From assembly GCA_964398485.1 (NCBI GenBank), contig CAYNMD010000015.1:1-19532 (forward strand): DNA of 19,532 bases, in the 5' to 3' direction. This document shows, in pieces, positions 7,986-13,444 of the stretch. Within the stretch, counting starts at the first letter, position 1, and every line of letters starts with the position of its first letter. The position numbers were made by a program, and so were the translations under genes. This DNA is from SSEF01 sp964398485. Its GTDB lineage: Bacteria > Patescibacteriota > Minisyncoccia > Moranbacterales > UBA1568. The notes under the pieces were generated by a model. That model did no database searches. It had not been told where the DNA came from and saw only the letters and a list, made by a program, of their open reading frames with translations.

Positions 7986-8023
7986 CTCACTCAAGTTTGG
8001 GAAATTTCTCCATTTTGAGTGAG
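7986..8023 (+). ncRNA. Inter-module hairpin
   Basis: CTCACTCAA (7986-7994) pairs perfectly with TTGAGTGAG (8015-8023). Its 3' arm overlaps the first three bases of the loop 6 stem (8021-8023), so the two helices compete at their border. Confidence 0.6.
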
Positions 8024-8076
8024 TGGTTGGATGATAGAAGAGATAATTTCTTGATGTTCTTCGTATTCTCCCACTC
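8021..8076 (+). ncRNA. Array loop 6 (module 2, position 1)
   Basis: GAGTGGTTGGAT (8021-8032) pairs with ATTCTCCCACTC (8065-8076): six pairs, two mismatches, then four pairs including one wobble. ATGA at 8031-8034, GATG at 8053-8056, 3' variable segment TTCTTCG, TAT at 8064-8066. This is the weakest stem of the array. Confidence 0.62.
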
Positions 8077-8085
8077 GACTCTTTG

Positions 8086-8140
8086 GCAGCGACGATGAAT
8101 GACGCCTTATTCGCAATGTTTAGGTGATTATCGTCGCTGC
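8086..8140 (+). ncRNA. Array loop 7 (module 2, position 2)
   Basis: Perfect 11-bp stem GCAGCGACGAT (8086-8096) with ATCGTCGCTGC (8130-8140). ATGA at 8095-8098; AATG (8115-8118) replaces GATG; TAT at 8129-8131. Confidence 0.78.
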
Positions 8141-8148
8141 ACCCGTTT

Positions 8149-8203
8149 GCTTGAGGGGATGAGTTGGCAACTAAGTTTTGAGGTGTGCGATATCTTCTCA
8201 AGC
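8149..8203 (+). ncRNA. Array loop 8 (module 2, position 3)
   Basis: GCTTGAGGGGAT (8149-8160) pairs with ATCTTCTCAAGC (8192-8203), 12 of 12 with two wobbles. ATGA at 8159-8162; GAGG (8180-8183) replaces GATG; 3' variable segment TGTGCGA; TAT at 8191-8193. Confidence 0.76.
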
Positions 8204-8222
8204 TTTTGTTCTTTGTAGTTTC

Positions 8223-8281
8223 GGCGTGAAGGATGAGAGATGTGCTAGCTCATCGTTGGATGGGTCGTTATCCTTCACGTC
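8223..8281 (+). ncRNA. Array loop 9 (module 2, position 4)
   Basis: GGCGTGAAGGAT (8223-8234) pairs with ATCCTTCACGTC (8270-8281), 12 of 12 with one wobble. ATGA at 8233-8236, GATG at 8259-8262, 3' variable segment GGTCGT, TAT at 8269-8271. Relative to loop 4 the stem shows a T-A to C-G compensatory change. Confidence 0.78.
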
Positions 8282-8287
8282 ACTTTT

Positions 8288-8340
8288 ATTCAGGGGATGA
8301 TCCAAAGTTTAACGCCTGATGGCACGACTATCCTCTGAAT
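8288..8340 (+). ncRNA. Array loop 10 (module 2, position 5)
   Basis: ATTCAGGGGAT (8288-8298) pairs with ATCCTCTGAAT (8330-8340), 11 of 11 with one wobble. ATGA at 8297-8300, GATG at 8318-8321, 3' variable segment GCACGAC, TAT at 8329-8331. Confidence 0.78.
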
Positions 8341-8369
8341 CCCGAAGTGTTGCAAAACATCACTTCGGG
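8341..8369 (+). ncRNA. Module 2 closing hairpin
   Basis: CCCGAAGTG (8341-8349) pairs perfectly with CACTTCGGG (8361-8369). It directly abuts the loop 10 stem, as the module 1 hairpin nearly does with loop 5. Confidence 0.75.
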
Positions 8370-8371
8370 CC

Positions 8372-8411
8372 CTCCTTTGAGTCTGAGTCGCGCGACTTTG
8401 ATTTCAAGGAG
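8372..8411 (+). other. Hairpin between array and gene
   Basis: CTCCTTTGA (8372-8380) pairs with TCAAGGAG (8404-8411) with one bulge, enclosing the self-complementary AGTCGCGCGACT (8386-8397). It may end the array transcript or form part of the mRNA leader; the remaining stretch to 8481 shows nothing further. Confidence 0.45.
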
Positions 8412-8481
8412 AGAGAAGGCTCTTCCCATAGCGCAAACTGATTCATGTTGTTTCTCTCCACATTGTTTTCTTCACAACCCT

Positions 8482-8516
8482 ATCCGTCCTAGGCGGATGC
8501 ACTTCCGAAAGGGAAG
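8482..8516 (+). promoter_or_regulatory. Two small hairpins over the ribosome binding site of the IS110-like gene
   Basis: ATCCG/CGGAT (8482-8486 with 8494-8498) is followed by CTTCC (8502-8506) pairing with GGAAG (8512-8516) around a GAAA-type loop. The second stem covers the purine-rich GGGA that should act as ribosome binding site for the ATG at 8520, so translation could be structure-controlled. Confidence 0.5.
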
Positions 8517-8519
8517 CAA

Positions 8520-9947
8520 ATGGAAACGTCAATTGCAGAGATCAATCCCGTGTTGGCCCAGGCTCCGCGCATCATCGCCATCGCCCACCGACTGAAAGAA
8601 ATCGTCCGCGACGGCGTGGTGATCGAGAAGCGCCCAACCGAGCTCGCTATCGCCGTCCAAGGCGGTGCGAAGTTACGCGAAGTCGCCCTCAAGGATGAGA
8701 GCGAGGAACTCGACTTTCTCCTCTGCCGGAATGCTTTCGCCGAAGACGGCCTCCGCTCCGGCGACGTGGTTCTCGCGCAGATGGGTGGTTCCGGTGCCTT
8801 CTTCGCCTTCGCCCTTTCGCGTCGACTCGAAGAGCTCGGTTCGGGCGGGGTCTACTGGATCTCGTCGACCGTGTTCAAGCGCGTTTCCGACGAGCAGGGA
8901 ATCGACCGCAGCCGACTCAAGAAGATTGACGATGACGGTCGCCGGGTCGAAACCACGTTTGATCATCTGGCGCTGTATTCGGTCGCCAAGGTCGCATGGC
9001 CCTCCTTCTACCGGGTGGGCGCCCGCGAGCGCGACAACATCCTCCTCCGCGCCGCTTACGAGCAGCGCAAGGAAGCAATGCTCGCACGCATGGCAACTGC
9101 TGCGCGGATTCGCCAGCGTGCCATCGGCCGTATCTTCTGCAGCGCCGCCGGGAAATATCCCGAGGGCAATGTCGAAGACCTCATCAAGGCCGAACTCGCG
9201 AACGACGCAGTGCTCAGTGCTTTGCAGACTGAGGAGTCGCGGGCGGAACGCGAGCTGAAGCGGCTGCTTCGTTCGCTTCCGGTGTGGCAAGTCTTCGAGC
9301 CGATCGAAGGCGTGGGTGAACTCACGGCCGCTCCGCTGGTCGTTGCGATCCAGGACATCAACCGTTTTGCCAAGGCGAGCAGTCTGATGGCTTTCCTCGG
9401 GGTGCACTGCCTCAAGGCCGACGGCAGCAAGTTCCAGAAGGGTGAACAGCCGACGGGTGGCGTCCTTGCAAGGCGTCGGCGCGGTCAGCTCTCCAACTGG
9501 CACCCGGATGGCCGACAAGCGCTGTATCAGATCGGTGTTCAGTTCTCCATGTGGCGGCCCAACTCACCGTGGGGTCTCGTCTATAAGGAGGTGCGCGCCG
9601 GTTTCGAAGCCAGGCATCCGAACCGTCAGGTCTGGGTGCGGGACGGCTCCGAAGTGACCGAGCGCATCGATCTCGTTGAAGGTCAGTACAAACGCATCGC
9701 GGGCGGGTACATCATCACCAATGCTGACGGCAGCGAACGGACGGTAAGGGGTAGTACCAAGTACAACCCGGCCCATCTGAACAAGATGGCCACCTGGCGG
9801 ACACTGACACTCTTTGTCGGTTGGCTGTACGAAGCCTGGAAGAATGCGGAAGCCGGAAGACCGGCACCATTGCTTCCGCGGTTGAAGTCGCTGGCCTTGG
9901 TAATGGAGGCGGAAACTACTCCCGACTCCGCGGTAACGGGCAGTTAG
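8520..9947 (+). CDS. IS110/IS1111-related protein with degenerate RuvC-like half, 475 aa
   Basis: The C-terminal region matches the Transposase_20 plan: a helix-hairpin-helix (PIEGVGELTAAPLVVAI, 261-277), INRFAKASSLMAFLGVH (280-296), ADGSKF (300-305) with S303 at the place of the IS110 catalytic serine, then GRQALYQIGVQF (331-342). About 75 extra residues, including WVRDGSEVTERIDL, lie before the last helix (420-445). The N-terminal half aligns by eye with the DEDD RuvC-like domain, but the acidic positions read E36, Q87 (in AQMGGSG), about T146, and D148, so three of four are changed. A long helical part (165-255) links the halves. The gene is strikingly GC-rich with GCC/CGC/CTC codons, unlike its neighbours, suggesting transfer. 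It follows the RNA array on the same strand. IS110 kinship is likely; catalytic status is uncertain. Confidence 0.78.
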   Translation: METSIAEINPVLAQAPRIIAIAHRLKEIVRDGVVIEKRPTELAIAVQGGAKLREVALKDESEELDFLLCRNAFAEDGLRSGDVVLAQMGGSGAFFAFALSRRLEELGSGGVYWISSTVFKRVSDEQGIDRSRLKKIDDDGRRVETTFDHLALYSVAKVAWPSFYRVGARERDNILLRAAYEQRKEAMLARMATAARIRQRAIGRIFCSAAGKYPEGNVEDLIKAELANDAVLSALQTEESRAERELKRLLRSLPVWQVFEPIEGVGELTAAPLVVAIQDINRFAKASSLMAFLGVHCLKADGSKFQKGEQPTGGVLARRRRGQLSNWHPDGRQALYQIGVQFSMWRPNSPWGLVYKEVRAGFEARHPNRQVWVRDGSEVTERIDLVEGQYKRIAGGYIITNADGSERTVRGSTKYNPAHLNKMATWRTLTLFVGWLYEAWKNAEAGRPAPLLPRLKSLALVMEAETTPDSAVTGS

Positions 9948-9957
9948 TTTCGGTTTG

Positions 9958-10038
9958 AAGTTCTTGACCTGTTTTTCTTGGGGACCTTGGACTCGAAAGA
10001 GTTTAAGGTCTTCTTTGTTAAACAATGATCAAGAACTT
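9958..10038 (+). ncRNA. Nested hairpin after the IS110-like gene
   Basis: Outer stem AAGTTCTTGA (9958-9967) pairs perfectly with TCAAGAACTT (10029-10038). Inside, GACCTT (9983-9988) pairs with AAGGTC (10005-10010), then ACTC with GAGT (9991-9994, 9999-10002) closing a GAAA tetraloop. It starts 11 bp after the stop codon. IS1111-group elements carry their bridge RNA on this side, so it may be part of the guide RNA, the element end, or simply the 3' end of the mRNA. The following 10039-10125 stretch shows nothing I can name. Confidence 0.6.
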
Positions 10039-10123
10039 TGTATCTTTCCTGTGTAGATATGCACGATAAAAATAGCTTCTCTCCCTTATAGGATCAAAGC
10101 GAGGCATCTCCTCAATGTTGAAT

Positions 10124-10153
10124 ATAAAAAAACTCCCCGGAATGGGGAGTTTT
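10124..10153 (-). terminator. Rho-independent terminator of rpsT
   Basis: AAAACTCCCC (10129-10138) pairs with GGGGAGTTTT (10144-10153). On the minus strand the stem runs into seven T residues just after the rpsT stop codon. Confidence 0.88.
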
Positions 10154-10171
10154 GATTTCTGGAGAAGAATC

Positions 10172-10441
10172 TTATTTAGTGGCCAACTTCTTTACACGAG
10201 CATTGAGACGGGACTTTCTTCGAGCAGCGGTATTCTTCTTGATCACCATTTTTTCAACTGCCTTGTCGAGAGCTTTCTGAGCTTTCTTGTACCACTCCTG
10301 CGCGGTAGCGAGATCACTTTTCTGGATAGCCTCGAGGGTGCGCTTGGTCGTGCTCTTGATCACACCTTTGATAGAACGGTTGCGAGCGGTGTTTTTGGCC
10401 GTAACCCGCATATATTTTTTGGCCGACTTCTTGATTGGCAT
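10172..10441 (-). CDS. rpsT: 30S ribosomal protein S20
   Basis: Small basic protein binding the 5' domain of 16S rRNA. It has 89 residues, the usual length, starts MPIKKSAKKYMRVTAKNTARNR, and is helical and Lys/Arg-rich throughout (AVEKMVIKKNTAARRKSRLNARVKK). It is divergent from ruvA and converges on the cassette and holA. No Shine-Dalgarno sequence precedes the ATG; instead the bases directly before it read ACCTCCT, the anti-Shine-Dalgarno sequence itself. Identification is secure. Confidence 0.95.
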   Translation of the reverse strand: MPIKKSAKKYMRVTAKNTARNRSIKGVIKSTTKRTLEAIQKSDLATAQEWYKKAQKALDKAVEKMVIKKNTAARRKSRLNARVKKLATK

Positions 10442-10586
10442 AGGAGGTAGTGCAAAGTTAAAAAATGCGAAACGAGAACGAAAACTGTTGATTCAAACAG
10501 AGAGAACGAGACACATCATTTTTAGCAGAGAAAGCCTATTTTGGCAACCCCCGGAGAAGTTATCATCATGGTAGAATAGGTACGAT

Positions 10587-11162
10587 ATGATTCGAGAACT
10601 CAAAGGACAACTTGGAAGGACTGAGGGAAATGCCCTCGTTTTGTTTGTGGGAGGTGTCGGATATTTTGTACAATCATCCCCCTATACTGTGGGAAAAGTA
10701 GCCGGACTCGATGGCGAGATACATCTTTACGTGCACACTCATGTACGAGAAGATCAGCTGGCGCTTTATGGCTTCCTCACCCAAGATGAGCTTTCCATGT
10801 TCGAACTCCTCCTCTCTGTTTCTGGTATAGGACCAAAAGCAGGTCTTTCTATTTTGGCTATTGCTGATCCCAAAACAATTCGCACCGCTATTGTAAACAA
10901 GGATCCGTCGATTTTGACTCGTGTTTCTGGGGTAGGCAAAAAGACCGCTGAGAAAGTAATTATCGAACTTCAGAACAAAGTTTCTTCACTTGATATCGTT
11001 GATCAGGCCGAAGCCTTGGCTGATCAAGAGGCACTTGAGGCACTGACTGCACTTGGTTATACCGTGACCGAAGCTCGTGAAGCCTTGAAACAGGTGCCGG
11101 GAGAAATCAGGAATGTCGGGGAGCGTCTCAAGCTATCTCTGAAGAGTTTAGGAAAAAAATAA
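10587..11162 (+). CDS. ruvA: Holliday junction DNA helicase subunit RuvA
   Basis: RuvA tetramers bind four-way junctions and load RuvB for branch migration. The 191-aa protein has the OB-fold domain I (MIRELKGQLGR... GVGYFVQSS), the two helix-hairpin-helix motifs of domain II (SVSGIGPKAGLSIL and RVSGVGKKTAEKVIIELQNK), and the C-terminal domain III (EALEALTALGYTVTEAREAL) that contacts RuvB. A TAGAAT hexamer 15 nt before the start may be its -10. The femAB-like gene follows after 8 nt, suggesting an operon with murE. Confidence 0.96.
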   Translation: MIRELKGQLGRTEGNALVLFVGGVGYFVQSSPYTVGKVAGLDGEIHLYVHTHVREDQLALYGFLTQDELSMFELLLSVSGIGPKAGLSILAIADPKTIRTAIVNKDPSILTRVSGVGKKTAEKVIIELQNKVSSLDIVDQAEALADQEALEALTALGYTVTEAREALKQVPGEIRNVGERLKLSLKSLGKK

Positions 11163-11170
11163 CTTTTGGT

Positions 11171-12100
11171 ATGTTTCGAGAGTCGTTTCTCCAGTCACCT
11201 CAGTGGCAAAAATTCCAAGAAGCCAATGGCAAAACCTGTGTACGGAGCGGGTTTGGCTTTGGAGTGGTCGAGGTGTTACCGGTGGTAGGAAACTACTTGT
11301 ATTTACCAAGGGGGCCGATGCTGATTGAAACAGCTATAAAAGATGAACTTCTGAAGACGGCTCAGGAATATAGGGCAGGATGGATACGGGTGGAGCCGGG
11401 GAGTATCGACGAGCTTGAAACACTGCGGAGCGTTTTTGTTGGATATCGTATTGTACCAGCACCGCATGATGTGCAGCCGCGGGAAATCCTCGCCATGGAT
11501 ATTGATTCTGATGACGATGCTTTACTCGCTCAGATGAAGTCAAAAACTCGTTACAATATTCGTCTTGCCGAAAAACACGGCGTCTCCATTCGGTTCTCAC
11601 GTGCCGTGAATGACCTCGAGCACTTTATTGATCTTATCTACGCGACGACTGAGCGCAAATCAATACGGCCTCATCCCAAAAAGTATTATCGAAATTTCTT
11701 TACTATTTTTTCTGAGACGGAATGCATGTTGGCACTCGCTGAACATCAAGGAAAAACGCTCGCCGCTAATCTCTTGGTGTTTCATGCAGGGACAGCCTAC
11801 TACCTCCATGGGGGATCAAGTAGTGAAGGGCGGCATCTGATGGCCCCGTATCTCCTCCAGTGGGAGAGTATCCGTGAAGCAAAGCGGCGCGGCTGTACCC
11901 TCTATAATTTTGGTGGAGTAAATACGAAAGGTGATCGCGGAGCTTGGGCTGGTATTACTCGCTTCAAGCAAGGTTTTGCTCCTCAGACGGAGGCCATTCT
12001 CTTTCCTGGGACGTATGATATAGCCATCGTATCCTGGCGTTACCTTCTCTATAGTTTTCTCCGTAAGTTGCAGAATTTAAAAAGACGAATTAAATTATGA
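11171..12100 (+). CDS. FemAB-family aminoacyltransferase (peptidoglycan bridge formation)
   Basis: FemAB/FemX enzymes transfer amino acids from aminoacyl-tRNA to the peptidoglycan precursor stem peptide; both GNAT-like halves are visible here. Typical phrases are SPQWQKFQEA at the N-terminus, YLPRGPML, QMKSKTRYNIRLAEKHGV, AANLLVFHAGTAYYLHGGSS, and the C-terminal LYNFGGVNTKGDRGAWAGITRFKQGF. The product is 309 aa. Its last codons overlap the start of the murE-like gene (ATGA, 12097-12100), indicating translational coupling with another enzyme of the same pathway. The amino acid transferred cannot be told from sequence. Confidence 0.9.
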   Translation: MFRESFLQSPQWQKFQEANGKTCVRSGFGFGVVEVLPVVGNYLYLPRGPMLIETAIKDELLKTAQEYRAGWIRVEPGSIDELETLRSVFVGYRIVPAPHDVQPREILAMDIDSDDDALLAQMKSKTRYNIRLAEKHGVSIRFSRAVNDLEHFIDLIYATTERKSIRPHPKKYYRNFFTIFSETECMLALAEHQGKTLAANLLVFHAGTAYYLHGGSSSEGRHLMAPYLLQWESIREAKRRGCTLYNFGGVNTKGDRGAWAGITRFKQGFAPQTEAILFPGTYDIAIVSWRYLLYSFLRKLQNLKRRIKL

Positions 12101-13362
12101 GACATTTCTTTTCACAACTTGTCCCGCAAGTAATCAAAAATATTTTCTGGCATTTCCCTCAGGCGGTACTGGCTGTGTGGTGGTATGGTGCTCCAGCAAA
12201 AAAACTGAGAGTGATCGGCATCACGGGGACCAATGGCAAGACTACCACTACGACGCTTATTGGGCGGATGCTCGAGGTAGCAGGTAAGAAAGTGGCGACT
12301 GCTTCGACCATTGCTACGAGAATCAATGGAGTAGAAAAGGTTAATGACACAAAGTACACAACCGCTTCGCCCTGGACGGTGCAGCGCTTTCTCCGTGACG
12401 CTCAGCAGGCGGGATGTGAGTATGCCGTACTGGAGGTGTCATCACATGCTCTCGATCAATACCGTGTTTGGGGAATCCATTTTGAAGTAGCAGTGATTAC
12501 CAATATCACTCGGGAACATCTTGACTATCATCACACCATGGATCGGTATACTGAGGCCAAGCGACGTCTTTTCTGTAGCGCTGATATAGGAGTAATCAAT
12601 GCGGATATGACCGGACCAGAAGTTTTTTGTCTTACCGTCAAAAAGCCGATCACTTTTAGTACCAAAAATTCCAATGCGACAGTGGTAGCAAGCGATATCA
12701 ATCTCGATTTTCAGGGGGCTACTTTTCAGACACTAGCGCATTTTTTCGAGCTCCACCTCCCAGGATTTTTTAATGTGGAGAATGCTCTCGCAATGATTGC
12801 GACAGGTCAGGCATTGGGAATTCCGGTAGGGGCGATGCAACGTGCTCTCCGTGAGACCAGGGGGATTCCAGGACGAATGGAACTTGTACCGAATACGAGG
12901 GGCATCGATATTGTGATCGACTATGCAGTAACCCCGGATTCATTTGAAAAACTGTATACCACAATACTCGCCCTCAAGATTCCTGGGACCAAGATTATCC
13001 ATGTCTTTGGAGCATGTGGTGAACGTGATCGTGGTAAGCGGCCAGTCATGGCTCATATTGCCTCAGAGCGAGCAGACATCATTATCCTAACTAACGAGGA
13101 TCCGTACTACGAAGATCCAGAAAAGATTATTGACGAAGTAGAAGCTGGTCTTATACGAAAAAAATTGGGCGAGAATTACCATCGAATTTTTGATCGACGG
13201 AGTGCTATCCGCAAGGCACTCGAACTTGCTGAAGAGGGGGATATTGTTTTGATTACTGGAAAAGGCGCCGAAGAGACCATGGCCTTTGGAGCTGAACGAG
13301 TAGTTTGGAAAGAACGTCAGGTAGTTGAGGAAGAATTAGCAAGCCTAATCTCGGGGGCGTAA
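12097..13362 (+). CDS. murE: MurE-like Mur ligase (UDP-MurNAc-dipeptide-amino acid ligase)
   Basis: ATP-dependent ligase that adds the third amino acid of the peptidoglycan stem. Visible are the P-loop GTNGKTT (44-50), EVSSHAL (113-119), TNITREHLDYH (135-145), YTEAK with the probable carbamylated Lys155, FNVENALAM, and GACGERDRGKRP. At 421 aa it is shorter than usual: the P-loop begins near residue 40, so most of the N-terminal UDP-binding domain is missing. The DNPR motif that recognises meso-diaminopimelate reads EDPYYEDP, so the third residue may not be DAP. It is coupled to the femAB-like gene. Mur ligase identity is certain, MurE likely. Confidence 0.87.
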   Translation: MRHFFSQLVPQVIKNIFWHFPQAVLAVWWYGAPAKKLRVIGITGTNGKTTTTTLIGRMLEVAGKKVATASTIATRINGVEKVNDTKYTTASPWTVQRFLRDAQQAGCEYAVLEVSSHALDQYRVWGIHFEVAVITNITREHLDYHHTMDRYTEAKRRLFCSADIGVINADMTGPEVFCLTVKKPITFSTKNSNATVVASDINLDFQGATFQTLAHFFELHLPGFFNVENALAMIATGQALGIPVGAMQRALRETRGIPGRMELVPNTRGIDIVIDYAVTPDSFEKLYTTILALKIPGTKIIHVFGACGERDRGKRPVMAHIASERADIIILTNEDPYYEDPEKIIDEVEAGLIRKKLGENYHRIFDRRSAIRKALELAEEGDIVLITGKGAEETMAFGAERVVWKERQVVEEELASLISGA

Positions 13363-13370
13363 AAATGCAG

Positions 13371-13405
13371 CGACCACCCAAGGTCAGCGTGGTGACGGGT
13401 GGTCG
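13371..13405 (-). terminator. Hairpin between convergent murE and the 13445 gene
   Basis: CGACCACCC (13371-13379) pairs perfectly with GGGTGGTCG (13397-13405). On the minus strand it is followed by CTGCATTTTTACG, so it probably terminates the minus-strand gene; the plus-strand tail is not U-rich. Confidence 0.6.
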
Positions 13406-13444
13406 TGAATCTCTCTAAGTTGAGGGAGGGTGTATGGTGGTGGG

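Larger units (their letters stand above)
7596..8369 (+). ncRNA. Ten-loop structured RNA array, bridge-RNA-like
   Basis: This region holds no credible protein gene but has ten long stem-loops in a fixed order, two copies of a five-hairpin module. Stems are 9-13 bp. Loops are about 31-41 nt and share ATGA at the 5' exit (ATGT once) and TAT at the 3' entry; most also have GATG or a near match 6-10 nt before the TAT. Loop interiors are unlike one another. About ten G-U pairs appear when the plus strand is folded; the minus strand would have A-C mismatches there, so RNA is probably made from the plus strand, as for the downstream gene. A stem, a 5' variable segment, an apical part, a 3' variable segment and stem closure is the plan of the guide loops in IS110 bridge RNAs, which have two such loops. 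Function is inferred. Confidence 0.8.
7511..10040 (+). mobile_element. Candidate IS110-like cassette with multi-loop RNA array
   Basis: Approximate limits of an insertion between holA and rpsT. In order: possible promoter, leader hairpin, ten long stem-loops in two five-loop modules, a leader with two small hairpins, a GC-rich gene for an IS110-related protein, and a nested 3' hairpin. No terminal inverted repeats or clear target duplication are visible, which fits IS110 elements, known for lacking both. The edges cannot be fixed from one sequence; comparison with an empty holA-rpsT site would set them. Mobility is inferred, and the altered active site leaves open that the cassette is domesticated or moved in trans. 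Confidence 0.6.

Noticed and set aside
7596..8369. CRISPR array
   Set aside because: There are no identical direct repeats with unique spacers. The repeating unit is a stem-loop with diverged stems, and no cas genes are nearby.
7596..8519. Retron, group II intron or diversity-generating element
   Set aside because: No reverse transcriptase gene or template/variable repeat pair is present in the window.
7610..8595. Open reading frames of 62-99 codons within the RNA array
   Set aside because: They cross several hairpin arms, lack ribosome binding sites, and show no protein-like composition; the structural explanation accounts for the sequence.
8673..9518. 281-codon antisense frame and other long frames over the IS110-like gene
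   Set aside because: High GC content removes stop codons in all frames. Only the 8520-9947 frame shows family motifs and a proper start context.
8307..10023. GTTTAAC in loop 10 complementary to GTTAAAC near 10017, and GCACGA of loop 10 repeated at 10061
   Set aside because: Six- and seven-base matches are expected by chance among this many loop segments. Noted only as candidates to test once the element ends are known.
7536..10071. Direct repeat GATAAAAA at 7536 and 10065 as insertion-site duplication
   Set aside because: Eight A-rich bases in AT-rich intergenic DNA are not significant, and IS110 elements do not normally make such duplications.
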